DNA from: Calliphora vicina
Lineage: Eukaryota > Arthropoda > Insecta > Diptera > Calliphoridae
Assembly: GCF_958450345.1 (NCBI RefSeq)
Contig: NC_088782.1
Span: 90,628,858-90,692,857 of the forward strand
Reading direction: 5' to 3'
Length of the DNA stretch: 64,000 bases
Shown here piece by piece: positions 39,337-52,600 of the stretch. Under the pieces are notes generated by a model. That model was not told the DNA's origin. It did no database searches and was given only the letters and a program-made list of their open reading frames with translations. The first letter of the stretch is position 1, and the number at the start of each line of letters is the position of its first letter. A program made the translations under genes and the position numbers.

Positions 39337-39692
39337 ACTACAACCAAGGCATATTTAACCAGGTGGCAGCGTAATGCCAGCTGACTATTTTTTGGTCTAC
39401 TCGAGCTTTGCCTTGTAAAATGTCAAAAGCTTGTTTACAAACATTTTTAAATTTGTTATAAGGTTAAAAAGATTATTTTATATTTAAAAAAGTGAGTATT
39501 TGTCACCGCTTTATGTGTATAAAATATTTAAAAGTGTTAAAAAAAAACTATTTCATTTATAAAAGTGCGTTTTTGTGAATTTTTTTATTGACACTTTACA
39601 CGGTTTTACACAAACAAAAATGACTATTGTTCTTGTATTGTTGTAATTGTTGTAGTTACGCTGCCACCTTGTTAATACATCTTGACTACAAC
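39337..39692. mobile_element. hAT-type MITE, 8-bp target duplication (CAAGGC family)
   Basis: The element is 39345-39684 (340 bp). TIR CAAGGCATATTTAACCAGGT, then GGCAGCGTAA, against a diverged right copy ending TTAATACATCTTG. A perfect 8-bp duplication ACTACAAC at 39337-39344 and 39685-39692. Related MITEs at 54971 and 55585. Confidence 0.85.
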
Positions 39693-39884
39693 AGTTTTCA
39701 TAAGAGAATGTTTTCATATTTTGCTGAATATTTTGAGGATGTTTTTTGATTTCTTTAACAAACATTGATATCTTTCTTTAAATAAATCAAAACATCGGAA
39801 AATAAAACAAATCCAATGGAGCGCGAACATGCACAGATTTACATCTTGCATATTCTAGAATCTAGATGTACAACTCTGTTTATT

Positions 39885-40490
39885 TCCTGTACATCACATC
39901 GTTTAATTTCTTAATCGCCTTGTATGGTCCATCATAATGGGTTTGTAGGTTTGTAGCTTGGGAGACAATCCTTTCTTCCGTTGTGGGTTATACAATAGTA
40001 TGGCCTTCGTAAAATCTTTCAGAGTTCACAGGTCGATCGTATCTGGCTTACATTTTGTTGTTGGGCATTTTAATCCTCCTGCAATCAGATTCCGAGTTAA
40101 ATTGCTGAGGTTTTCCACAACTTTTTGCTGCTATGTATTGTGGACAATTTGATATCCAATCGACAACAGCTTGTTGGCATCCGACCCAACAGAAACGTTG
40201 GTTTTTCTCTTTTCTAGAGTTTTTGTTGGAAAACCTTTATTACCTCGTTGATTTTAGCGGACAGCACCACAATTAGATTTCTTGCCGATTTGCCGTATGC
40301 ATTTTTCCATATACGGTATAGATAACCTTTTAGCAACTCCAGACTGTTCCACAGGGCCCAATATGATTTCATCAATGGACTGTCATCAAAGATTTTACGT
40401 CAAGATCGTGGGTACAATTCACAAATGCCTCAATCTTGAATTAATACATCAAAGGACGTCATTTGCCTGGATAAGATAGTCTCGCTGGAT
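39885..40490 (-). pseudogene. Gypsy pol fragment (same family as 57-64 kb)
   Basis: The minus strand matches 60015-61090 of the tandem gypsy in two blocks: SIDEIILGP in place of SPLMKSYWALW, with CLYRIW-like sequence (40250-40400), and the integrase C-terminal stretch ITHNGRKDCLPSYK (39925-40010). The middle of integrase is deleted and several stops are present. Confidence 0.65.
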
Positions 40491-41010
40491 TTCTGGACTC
40501 AACCCCATATATTTCCGCTTTTTTTTTTAAAATACTCTTCGGATAATTCTTTATAGCTGAAGCTTTTCATGCTTAATGATTTTAAAATTTTTATTGCTTA
40601 TATTTGTTAGTGCTTATTTTTGCATATTTTATTGATAATGCATATTTTGTTATATTTTACTTTCAAATGCATATTATCCATGTTTTTAATAAAAATATAT
40701 TTTTTTGTCGTCAAAGGGCAACATATTGCCTGGAAAAAAGTTTTTTGTCGAATTTGTTATAGAAATATCATTAAATATTATCGACTAACTTCTTTCAACA
40801 CTGAGAAACTAGCATTAAGTTCTTAATTTCTCTATCTGCAATTGAAAACTATCGATTCTAAAAATGTTGCTTTAAAAAAGTTTCGAGTTGTTTTTAACAG
40901 AGACATAACTGTTATAAGAAATATTTAAAAAATTGATCCATAATTGTTATATTGTAGAAATAAAATTTTGTTTCTTTAACTTGTTTCAATCAAAATAAAT
41001 TTTGATTTTC
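40491..41010. other. AT-rich spacer
   Basis: Repeated GCATATTTT-type words near 40620-40680; nothing coding. Confidence 0.4.
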
Positions 41011-41770
41011 TATAAGAGTTATTCAAAATATATCTTTTTTTTCGTTGCTCATAACTTTTAATTTCAATTTATATTTTTCTAAAGAATATTTTGTTTGTTA
41101 CTCCTTGTATTTATTTTCGATGTATATGTTTTTCGAAGGACCAAAACAACAAAGTAAACAAACTTTGTTTACTTTTAAATTTCTTTTTAAGGGGAAAATG
41201 TTTCGGTAACTTCTCCTGAAGTATCTCCACTTCAACCAATTTCCGATTTTCTGGTTGACGAATCTGAATATGTCCTCGTTGCACAGAACATCAATTAGAG
41301 AACTTGAAGTGGATTTATCTTCAGAAGATGACGAAGGCAATACATCGCGAGAGTTGTTAGCAACTATTGCTGAAATAGACAGCTTTAAGTCTGTGAGACT
41401 GGACGTAGAATTCGATTTGTTACAATATTGGGAAGAGAAAAAGTATACTTTTAGGTTTTTACGTAAATTTGTTCATATTGTCCATGCAGTGCTGGCTACA
41501 CAGGATTCTGTAGAAAGATCATTTTCTGCTTTGCGTCTTTTGTTGACTGAATAAAGGTGCAATTAAGCGCCTTTTTGTTGACTTTAAAGGTAAAATACAA
41601 TGATTGTACTAATAAAATGCAAGCGAGGCGACGAAAAAAACTTCTTTTGGGTTATCAGCAACGAATAAAAAAATATTGTTGCGAATAACTCTTATTAATA
41701 AACTTAAAAACATATAAATTGAAAATAAAAGTTATGAACAACGAAAAAAATAAATATTTTGAATAACTCT
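41011..41770 (+). mobile_element. hAT remnant between inverted arms
   Basis: An AAGAGTTATTCAAAATATAT block, then CGTTGCTCATAACTTTTAAT (41011-41075), is mirrored at 41703-41770. Between them lies the end of a hAT transposase. The inverted arms are probably subterminal repeats of the same element. Confidence 0.5.
41255..41600 (+). pseudogene. hAT transposase C-terminal region
   Basis: A 99-residue open stretch ending at a stop (41552-41554) contains FDLLQYWEEKK and VLATQDSVERSFSALRLLLT, the hAT dimerisation motif, after an acidic VDLSSEDDEGN linker. No N-terminal zinc finger or catalytic DDE core is visible. The stop interrupts the domain before its usual end. Remnant of an old hAT. Confidence 0.65.
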
Positions 41771-41883
41771 TATTTGAAAACGTAAAAATTATTCATTGAT
41801 TTATGCCTAACTTTTTCAGTCTCAAAAAATTTAATAACTATTATTTTTGGTCTCTGGTTTTTAAGTATCAAAAATTCATTAAT

Positions 41884-41989
41884 GTGCTGTTTTTATAATA
41901 CAAGCGAATACATTGAGTGGAAGTTTAACAAAAACAAAATATATGTAAAATTTTCACTCAAGTACTCGCTTGTATTATAAAAACAGTAC
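41884..41989. repeat. Inverted repeat element, 106 bp
   Basis: GTGCTGTTTTTATAATACAA, then GCGAATAC, is mirrored at the right end ending AAAAACAGTAC (27-bp arms, two mismatches). Probably a very short MITE. Confidence 0.7.
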
Positions 41990-41993
41990 ATAA

Positions 41994-42054
41994 ATGTATC
42001 GAAAACATTCATATTTGTTTTCAATGAAAACAAATATGAATGTTTTCGATACAT
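41994..42054. repeat. Perfect 61-bp palindrome
   Basis: The two 30-base arms (ATGTATCGAAAACATTCATA, then TTTGTTTTCA) are exact reverse complements separated by a single A. As RNA or cruciform DNA it would form an uninterrupted 30-bp stem with almost no loop. Confidence 0.9.
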
Positions 42055-44369
42055 GAAAACTTTTCATTGCAATTACGATTTATAAGAGATTTCTTCATCG
42101 AAAGATTTTGTAACTTCACACACACACAGTTACCGCTCCTGACAGTAATTTCCCAGCAGTTCTAAGAGATTATCATGAACTAGTGATTTTAATTATCAGT
42201 TAGGGTGACATCGAGTTACATACCTAGCTACGTGACTAGTTATTTCAACACGTGCATGTCCTAAGCATGCCCATTAAATAACTTAGAGACAAATGCACTA
42301 AACAATTAAAGTTAAAGTGACTACACTATATATTACTTAGAGACACTTAAGTGACGCTATATTACATGGGATGTATAAAGTAACCAATTGTCTTCTCTCT
42401 GCACTACAAAGAGCACATACGTGTTAAATGACCTAAAATGTATAAATTGGAGTCAGCCAAGTGATCAGACATTAGTGACAATTACTTTCTATAAGGGATA
42501 CATTGACTACTTGCTTAACTGCTGTGTTATTACGAGATAAAAATTAAGGTTGGATGCTACTTTACATCACGATCAACATTTTGATAATTTTAAAAGGCAA
42601 GTCGTAAGATAGAAGCTCTAAATATTAATATAACCACCGTTTTCTCAGAAGAACAATTATAATTTTAAAACTTAAACTATTTAATTCCGGGTATAATTTA
42701 AAGCATAGTCCCGCAAATAGAGGCATTAAATTTGTATGCATGTATGGGTAAACAATCAAATATCCGCAACAACATCAAGCAACTGATTGAAATATTTGTA
42801 TTTTTACTCTCTATTGTTTACATTCGGGTTGTGTACGTGTAAATTGACGAAAATCTTCGTATTCTGAACAATACTAGCGAGGAACTATGATTTAAAGGGT
42901 CCTAATTGCTTTGATCCATAGTTTATTATTTTATGGTTCTGCACAAAAATATAAGTGTATATTTTTTTAAATTTTTAGGTCATATTTTGATTTTTTTGAA
43001 GCATATTTTAGGCGCATATTTTCCAATAATAAATGTATTAAAATCCGCCCCTACTTATATATATTATATTGAGTTTATTAAAATGTGCTAAAAATATGTG
43101 AAATACGCTAAAAAATTAGTAATAAAATAATAATTATATACAATGCACCACAACTTGGTGTATTTATATTTGAGTCATATGAACAGGTAAAATAAAAATA
43201 TAAAAAATATATAGGGTTAATGAGGACACTTTTGCATTTCTTTTGGTAGTAAAATTTTTGGCCACCTAGTTACAATATGTTTCTATTGAATGACATTAAA
43301 AATTTTGGAATTCTTCATCACTTCTGACACCGATGTGGTTTATTTCCTTTAAATAAACTGGATTCTTTTAATTGCAAATGAAACCGCCAAGTAGTTTGAA
43401 AATTGTAACAACTCGTTATTTCTTCAAATATACAAAATAATTTAAATCATCACTCTATTTTAATACACACTGGTAATACAGATCATGTTAACCCGAACAA
43501 TGATTATTTCGTAACAATATTGTCTTTTACAATGCTTAAGATCCATATAAAATAATGAAAAACTTAGCTAAAAATTATAAAAAGAATTCACTGAAAGGTT
43601 AAAGGTTAATTTTCAATAGGAGGCTCCCGGGAGATCAGTGGCCCTGGGCACGGGCCCCATGTGCCCTTATAGCAAAGACATTCAGACATACATATCTTGA
43701 ATTTGATGATAGCATCAGCAATGGTGCCAAACAATTTATTCTTTAACTAGACTAGATAAAATTTTTCGAACAAACTCACCCTAATGTTCATTCATTAAAA
43801 ATTAATTGATTAACAAAATTTCGAGTACAATAGAGTGTATAAACCAATGTATAATAATCTACATACTAATTTATATTGTTAGACGATAATGATTCACAAT
43901 AAGATGAAATGACAATTTTATGAATGAATGACACATTCATTCATTAACTATCAAACAGGGTATGTATATACTGGCATGTTAAAAAACAATTCCATTGTGT
44001 ATCACTGATAAAATTACCACTAATTGTATCAAAACCAATAAATTATTATTAAATTAATGTCATTAACTGAAAGTATAACATAACCCTTGTAATTGTAGCA
44101 ACCATTTCGATGAATTTTCAAAATTAATTTTATTGTTTTATTTTTCTGCACCAAATGCCACGGGAATTCAATTTTTTATTATTGACACCCACCAATTTTT
44201 TATGGTATTTCAAGTATTAAATAATTTATTTTTTATTTCGCTAACAATTAAATAAATGGAACTTAATTAAAAATGTTAAATAACTACATATCTATGAGAA
44301 ATAAACATAATAAATATATATTTTTTTAAATTTACAAGTGTTTGTTTGCTTTGCTAAAATTTTAACTGC
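42055..44369. other. Unassigned 2.3-kb stretch
   Basis: 42130-42600 is less AT-rich than the surroundings but has no ORF, TIR or tandem repeat that can be named. A small GC island (GGGCACGGGCCCC near 43650) stands out. AT-rich otherwise. Confidence 0.4.
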
Positions 44370-44486
44370 AAAGTATTTTGATGACTAATTATGGGCCGAT
44401 CGTCATGAAATTGGTTCGTGTGATTTATGTCTATACGAAACTTATTTCTGTTGAATTTTATGTAGATATAAACATTTTAAAGAGAT

Positions 44487-44751
44487 CTATCGATGGCTTA
44501 ATATAAAAAAGGCGTAACTCGATTTTTTGTATCTTTACAGGAGAAGGAAAAAACTCAATAAAATCCATACAATTTTAGACACAAAAAAAGCTTTAATGCA
44601 ATTTTTAATAAGAAGAGATATCACATTTTATTTCTCATTTAAAATTTATATTTTTTTTATTTTAATGAACTTATTTAATATAACCCTTTTTTCATTGATA
44701 TTTTTGAAAATAAAAATTAGTTACGCCTTTTTTATATTAAGCCATAGCTAT
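44487..44751. mobile_element. MITE with 4-bp target duplication (family GATGGCTTAATATA), copy 2
   Basis: The element is 44491-44747 (257 bp). CGATGGCTTAATATAAAA is mirrored by TTTTATATTAAGCCATAG. CTAT flanks it at 44487-44490 and 44748-44751; removing it restores the host-repeat phrase seen at 2356-2400. Same internal CAGGAGAAGGAAAAAACTC as copy 1. Confidence 0.85.
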
Positions 44752-46239
44752 GCTCGTTAAAGTGATTTTCGGAAGCGGGCCTTATATGGGAGCTATGACT
44801 AATTATGAACCGATCATAATAAAATTTGGTGACATGAATTCCGTATATATTTTGGAGCGAAATTTGTGCAGATAAAAAAAAAGTTATGACTGCTAAAGTC
44901 CTATTTCGGGAGGACATTTGTATGGGGCCAGGTGAAATAATGGATCGATTTGGCTGATACAAATGTATGTGCCAAATTTTATCGAAATATCTTCAAAACT
45001 GTGATTCGGAGTAGATCGGTATACTTTAGATAGAGTTTTTCTTTTCCCGAACTTTTTCATTTCCAGGGAAATCGGGATTAATATTGAAATTTCCCGGGAA
45101 TTCCCACCTAAAGCAAATTATTAAATTTTAAGAAGGTAGACTTCGTTAAAAGCTAAAAAATGTGTAAAAAATATAAAAAATCCATTCAAAATTAAATATA
45201 AAGAGATTCCTAATTTTGGTTATATGTATATAGGCCTGTTACTAGGGTATTCATTCGACTAATGATCGTTCGATTAATCTAATAATTTCTTACGAATAAT
45301 TTTTAAAACAATTTAAAAATGGCCATTTTCGAATAACGAATAATTCGAATAATTTTATGTAGAATAAACGAATAAAAGGAATAAAGGTTCATATATATTT
45401 AAATTTATTAAGTTGCTTAAAATTTTTCATAATTTCAAATTTAAATAAGTACACAGAAAAGAGTTCGATTGGAAATCAATTCCCATTTTGAATATTTAAT
45501 AAGGTGAACTGAAATTAAGGTATCATAATTAAAAAACTATAATTTCAATTGAATTTCTATGATAGGAATTGTAAAAACACAATTTCAATCGAATTATGGT
45601 TCTGACAATACTAAAGTTAGTTATCTTAACCATCTTAAAGTTTTCTAAAATTTAAGTTATTAATTCGTCTACCATGACTAAATTAAATTCAACAATATTT
45701 CGTTCAAACCCCAAATATTAGTGGTTGTAATCGAAAAATTTGATTACGATATGAAAAATTCAAATTCGGTGTTCTCAACCGAAAGAAAAATTTCTATCGG
45801 TAGAAATTTTTGGCAAAATATTTAGCTTGTATAAAATAAATTGAAATTCACCAAATAATTTATTTTGTTTAAAATATTTTTAAATTAGCAAATTTAAACA
45901 AATAAGATCTACTATTTTTTTAACTAAACAAATGAGCATTAGGAGATTTACATGATAGGGTGAGTCTATTGGATTTATCTTAAACTATTAATTAAAGACG
46001 TGTTCAAATATTTTTTTTAGGTTTCATAACAACAATCACATCTGTATGATAAGAAATTTAGCACTATATCTCATCTTGGAAGTTAGTTGCGAGGAGTCAG
46101 CCTATGTACAATGGTTGACAAAACAATGGAAACTTTTCCAAATATTCCATATGAAGCCCAAAATTTTAAATATTTTTTTAAAATAAAATTTTTTTTTTAG
46201 TATTTTACTTGTATAGTTTTATTTATATAAATTAACTGA

Positions 46240-47391
46240 AAACAAACTAGTGTTTATAAACCGGTTAACCGAAAAACCGGTTTTTCTTCGAAATCTCGGT
46301 TTTTTGCGAACCGGTTAATTTAAAATGTTGATTTTCGGTTAACCGGTTTATCCGGTTTTTATCAGTCGGTTAACCGGTTTTTAAAATTTAGGTCTAAAAT
46401 CAAGAAATCTCATTGTTTTGTGCATTTTTTATATTCTTTGTATACACATTATTGGTCTTATTTGAAACCTAAACTGCTGATTTACAATACAAACCTATTT
46501 ATATTGATATTTTTAAGAATTACAATGATTCTAAATAGTAGAGGACGATGAGTTTACTTAAAAACTTTTTCAGAATAAATTGCACATAATGAAACTATTA
46601 AAAATGAAATTCCGCATAATTCTAGAAGTTAAGTTAAATCTTAATAATGATTCATTATAAACTGAGTGATGATTTTACTTAACGTTAACTTGAATTTGAT
46701 GTTCATACCTTATCAATTTGAATTCATTAGTGTATTTTGTTCTTAAAATTTAATTTTATTAATCATTTCGTTAGCTTAGTGTTACTTTTCAGAAATAATT
46801 CAATGATTTGAAATATTTTTGAAATCTGATAATGGAGTTTTATTAATTATTTGGTAAGATTTATAATGACAAATTATCACAGTTATGAAGAAGTGCGTTT
46901 GCACCTTATATGTCCTTTTTTTTGACTTGGAACATTCTCTGTTTCATATCAGAAAGTCGAGATGATAATAAGTTTCAAAATTATCAAATATTTAATTAAA
47001 AAAATTGATTTACATTTTTTGGTTGAAATTTAATGAATACACCAATAATTAAAACAAGTATTATATATATAGTAACATATTTATACCCAATTTCATTTGA
47101 CTGAGACAATAATTTTGAAATTTTTACAAAATAAAATGGACTTAGCACTTTTGTATATTCACAGTTATTTAATATTAACCATTCCTGACTACTAAAAACT
47201 AAAAATTTTTTAGCTGTATATACTTTATTGGACAGTTTATGTTTTCTACGCATATATGACGGTTAACCGGTTTAACCGGTTTTTTCGATGTCGGTTAACC
47301 GAAAAACCGGTTTTCTAAAAAGGGCCAATTTTCGGTTAACCGACAAACCGGTTTTTTAAAAAGTCGGTTTTTTATAAACACTAAAACAAAC
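46240..47391. mobile_element. hAT-type nonautonomous element with GGTTAACCGGTT repeats
   Basis: The element is 46248-47383 (1136 bp). TIR TAGTGTTTATAAA, with a perfect 8-bp duplication AAACAAAC at 46240-46247 and 47384-47391. Both subterminal regions are filled with the palindromic word GGTTAACCGGTT and its relatives. No transposase. Confidence 0.88.
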
Positions 47392-47463
47392 AACATAATT
47401 AATTGTATTCTGAAAAAGGGAACAAAATTAAAAATATTCGCTATTTCACTACTGACAAAACAA

Positions 47464-48420
47464 TGGAAACTTTTAAACTTCTGCAAGGAAGAAGTGTAAA
47501 ACGAAAATAATATTTAAAAGAACGATGTAAAAAGCATCCTGTTTACAGTTATTTTATTTCGAAACGAAAATTTCTAAAGTTAAGATTTGTGAAGACTTAA
47601 AAAATAAAATAATTAACGATTATGTGACAAATATTCAATAAATAAATCAGCAGTTTCAAAAATTATAAAGAAATTTCGTGAGACTATAGAAATAAGTACC
47701 CGAACAGTTAGTCGCAGGGCAAATGATGCTGGTCTTGGTTGCTATCGTCCTGGGAAAAAACCACTCATTTCTAAAAAGAACCGTTCTGCACGTCTACAAT
47801 TTGCCAGGGATCATTTAAACTGGTCGATACAGAAATGGAATACTGTCCTCTTTTCCGACGAATCCAAATACAATTTAAGAGGCAGTAATGGGAGAACATT
47901 TGTAAGACGACCAAAGGTAAAAACATTAGATCCAAAGTACCCAAATAAGACTGTAAAGTTTGGCGGTGGCAATATTATGGTATGGGGATGTTTTACAGGG
48001 CAAGGTACGGGCCCAATTCATATTATAAAAGATACCATGACATGTATAGGATACAGAACCATATTAAACGATGTTATGTATCCATACGCTGAGGAAAATA
48101 TGCCTCTAGTTTGGAGTTTCCAACACGACAACGACCCGAAACACACCTCAAGGGTTGTAACCGAGTGGTTACAAACCAACGAGGTACGTGTTTTGAAGTG
48201 GTCTGTCCAATCGCCAGATCTCAATCCCATAGAAAATCTATGGGAAATTGTAGATCGTAAAATAAGGACCCAAAATTACACCAGGAAGGAAGATTTATCG
48301 GAGGCGGTTATAAGGGAATGACAAAATATTTCAAAGGAGACCATTGACTCTTTAATTGGTTCAATCGTCGATGTATAGAAGTTATAAAAAATAAGGGATA
48401 CCCAACAAAATATTGAGTTA
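47464..48420 (+). pseudogene. Tc1 transposase, DD34E
   Basis: Recognisable pieces: TRTVSRRANDAGLGCYRPG (paired-like DNA-binding end, about 47700-47755), LFSDESKYNLRG (first Asp), MVWGCFTGQGTGPIH, HDNDPKHTSRVV (second Asp) and SPDLNPIENLWE (Glu, 34 residues after the second Asp). The stretch from 47977 to 48318 is open, but the N-terminal region is frameshifted with stops and TGA at 48319 truncates the C-terminus. Not functional. Confidence 0.85.
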
Positions 48421-49611
48421 TTGCAAAGTTTAGACCATATTTGTTTTGTCAATGCCGTAATAAATAAATCTTTTAATTTTGTTTTCTCATTTTTAGAATT
48501 TAATTAATTATGTCCTTTGTTTTTTGTTAAATTAAGTTAATAAAAGTATACAAATAAAATACTACAAAAATGTTAAAATTTTTTAAAAAAATTATTTCAG
48601 ATTTTAGGCCACTAATGAAATATTTGGAAAAGTTTCCATTGTTTTGTCAATCACTGTATATAGTTCTTTCGCAATGGGAAATATCACCGCTATCTTGAAA
48701 TCGTCAACAAAACACCGATACATTTTTCTGAGTTTTAAAATGTACATATGTTTTGTTCTCATATTGTTTTACTGAATGTATTATTTCAACCAATTTATTT
48801 ATAGACGCAGAAAGGTCAAGATTATTCATGTTATAAACCAGCCTCAATCTAAACAAGAAAATATGTCAAATCGCCACTACCATTTGAAAAATTCAAATAA
48901 GTGAAAATATTGCAATGTTAATTACACACTTTTGCACATAGGGCGACGATATATAATAACAGATAAAAATTTTCCCTTAATTTATATAAAGATTTTGTAC
49001 ATATTTTAAGAATAAACACATTCTACTTTTATCAACAAATTGGAGAAAAGTTAGAAAAGTCATTAATTTATATCATGTGTTAGAAAAAATCGTAATTATC
49101 ACCACTAACAGATTCTGTCCTTACAACCGAATTATTTTATTTTAAACAGTTGAGTCTATCATTAATTCAGCAAGAGAATAACACAGCTACCATATATTCA
49201 GTCTTTGTAGATTGTTCGGGAGGGAATCTGATCAGAATATTTCTGATGAAAATGTAATGATGGTCTTTGTTTTCGAATGTTTTTTAACATTATCAATACT
49301 TGAATTGTTAACTTTAACGTTATTTTATGTTTTCATTAACAATAAAATATTAAACAAGTAAAAGAGCTATATTCGGCTGTGCCGAATCTTAAATACCCTT
49401 CACCAAATTATACTTTAAAATAAAAATTTTAAATATTTTTAGATAAACACAAATACAATTTTATTTTTCCAATTTTTTGGAATTTTTTTTTCGAAATTGT
49501 TTTTTATTTATTTTTTAAATTTAGTGAAAGAAAAAAATTTGGGTTAAAAAATATTTTTTCGATTTTTGACCCATTGTAGGTCTAACTTACTATGGTCTGA
49601 TATACGTCCTT

Positions 49612-52600
49612 GCATATTTTCTATAGAAAATCTTGTCTATAACAATATTTTCTATAGAAAATCTTGTCTATAACAATATTTTCTATAGAAAATCTTGTCT
49701 ATAACAATATTTTCTATAGAAAATCTTGTCTATAACAATATTTTCTATAGAAAATCTTGTCTATAACAATATTTTCTATAGAAAATCTTGTCTATAACAA
49801 TATTTTCTATAGAAAACCTTGTCTATAACAATATTTTCTATAGAAAACCTTGTCTATAACAATATTTTCTATAGAAAATCTTGTCTATAACAATATTTTC
49901 TATAGAAAATCTTGTCTATAACAATATTTTCTATAGAAAATCTTGTCTATAACAATATTTTCTATAGAAAATCTTGTCTATAACAATATTTTCTATAGAA
50001 AATCTTGTCTATAACAATATTTTCTATAGAAAATCTTGTCTATAACAATATTTTCTATAGAAAATCTTGTCTATAACAATATTTTCTATAGAAAATCTTG
50101 TCTATAACAATATTTTCTATAGAAAATCTTGTCTATAACAATATTTTCTATAGAAAATCTTGTCTATAACAATATTTTCTATAGAAAATCTTGTCTATAA
50201 CAATATTTTCTATAGAAAATCTTGTCTATAACAATATTTTCTATAGAAAATCTTGTCTATAACAATATTTTCTATAGAAAATCTTGTCTATAACAATATT
50301 TTCTATAGAAAATCTTGTCTATAACAATATTTTCTATAGAAAATCTTGTCTATAACAATATTTTCTATAGAAAATCTTGTCTATAACAATATTTTCTATA
50401 GAAAACCTTGTCTATAACAATATTTTCTATAGAAAATCTTGTCTATAACAATATTTTCTATAGAAAATCTTGTCTATAACAATATTTTCTATAGAAAATC
50501 TTGTCTATAACAATATTTTCTATAGAAAATCTTGTCTATAACAATATTTTCTATAGAAAATCTTGTCTATAACAATATTTTCTATAGAAAATCTTGTCTA
50601 TAACAATATTTTCTATAGAAAATCTTGTCTATAACAATATTTTCTATAGAAAATCTTGTCTATAACAATATTTTCTATAGAAAATCTTGTCTATAACAAT
50701 ATTTTCTATAGAAAATCTTGTCTATAACAATATTTTCTATAGAAAATCTTGTCTATAACAATATTTTCTATAGAAAATCTTGTCTATAACAATATTTTCT
50801 ATAGAAAATCTTGTCTATAACAATATTTTCTATAGAAAATCTTGTCTATAACAATATTTTCTATAGAAAATCTTGTCTATAACAATATTTTCTATAGAAA
50901 ATCTTGTCTATAACAATATTTTCTATAGAAAATCTTGTCTATAACAATATTTTCTATAGAAAATCTTGTCTATAACAATATTTTCTATAGAAAATCTTGT
51001 CTATAACAATATTTTCTATAGAAAATCTTGTCTATAACAATATTTTCTATAGAAAATCTTGTCTATAACAATATTTTCTATAGAAAATCTTGTCTATAAC
51101 AATATTTTCTATAGAAAATCTTGTCTATAACAATATTTTCTATAGAAAATCTTGTCTATAACAATATTTTCTATAGAAAATCTTGTCTATAACAATATTT
51201 TCTATAGAAAATCTTGTCTATAACAATATTTTCTATAGAAAATCTTGTCTATAACAATATTTTCTATAGAAAATCTTGTCTATAACAATATTTTCTATAG
51301 AAAATCTTGTCTATAACAATATTTTCTATAGAAAATCTTGTCTATAACAATATTTTCTATAGAAAATCTTGTCTATAACAATATTTTCTATAGAAAATCT
51401 TGTCTATAACAATATTTTCTATAGAAAATCTTGTCTATAACAATATTTTCTATAGAAAATCTTGTCTATAACAATATTTTCTATAGAAAATCTTGTCTAT
51501 AACAATATTTTCTATAGAAAATCTTGTCTATAACAATATTTTCTATAGAAAATCTTGTCTATAACAATATTTTCTATAGAAAATCTTGTCTATAACAATA
51601 TTTTCTATAGAAAATCTTGTCTATAACAATATTTTCTATAGAAAATCTTGTCTATAACAATATTTTCTATAGAAAATCTTGTCTATAACAATATTTTCTA
51701 TAGAAAATCTTGTCTATAACAATATTTTCTATAGAAAATCTTGTCTATAACAATATTTTCTATAGAAAATCTTGTCTATAACAATATTTTCTATAGAAAA
51801 TCTAGTCTATAACAATATTTTCTATAGAAAATCTTGTCTATAACAATATTTTCTATAGAAAATCTTGTCTATAACAATATTTTCTATAGAAAATCTTGTC
51901 TATAACAATATTTTCTATAGAAAACCTTGTCTATAACAATATTTTCTATAGAAAACCTTGTCTATAACAATATTTTCTATAGAAAATCTTGTCTATAACA
52001 ATATTTTCTATAGAAAATCTTGTCTATAACAATATTTTCTATAGAAAATCTTGTCTATAACAATATTTTCTATAGAAAATCTTGTCTATAACAATATTTT
52101 CTATAGAAAATCTTGTCTATAACAATATTTTCTATAGAAAATCTTGTCTATAACAATATTTTCTATAGAAAATCTTGTCTATAACAATATTTTCTATAGA
52201 AAATCTTGTCTATAACAATATTTTCTATAGAAAATCTTGTCTATAACAATATTTTCTATAGAAAATCTTGTCTATAACAATATTTTCTATAGAAAATCTT
52301 GTCTATAACAATATTTTCTATAGAAAATCTTGTCTATAACAATATTTTCTATAGAAAATCTTGTCTATAACAATATTTTCTATAGAAAATCTTGTCTATA
52401 ACAATATTTTCTATAGAAAATCTTGTCTATAACAATATTTTCTATAGAAAATCTTGTCTATAACAATATTTTCTATAGAAAATCTTGTCTATAACAATAT
52501 TTTCTATAGAAAATCTTGTCTATAACAATATTTTCTATAGAAAATCTTGTCTATAACAATATTTTCTATAGAAAATCTTGTCTATAACAATATTTTCTAT

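Larger units (their letters stand above)
46107..48658 (+). mobile_element. Tc1 element with IR/DR ends, interrupted by a hAT MITE
   Basis: The element is 46109-48656; TA on both sides. Outer TIR CAATGGTTGACAAAACAATG, then GAAACTTTTCC. A second inner copy of GACAAAACAATGGAAACTTT at 47455 (about 195 bp inside once the insertion is removed), and on the right an inner TTTGTTTTGTCAATG at 48440, about 200 bp inside. This is the IR/DR layout of Tc1 relatives such as Sleeping Beauty. Length without the insertion is ~1.4 kb. Confidence 0.85.

Noticed and set aside
43630..43670. GC-rich 40-bp island as a promoter
   Set aside because: Isolated, no adjacent gene, and similar words occur in transposon ends; no support.
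47977..48321. Independent 114-aa gene
   Set aside because: It is the surviving open part of a broken Tc1 transposase inside clear Tc1 ends.
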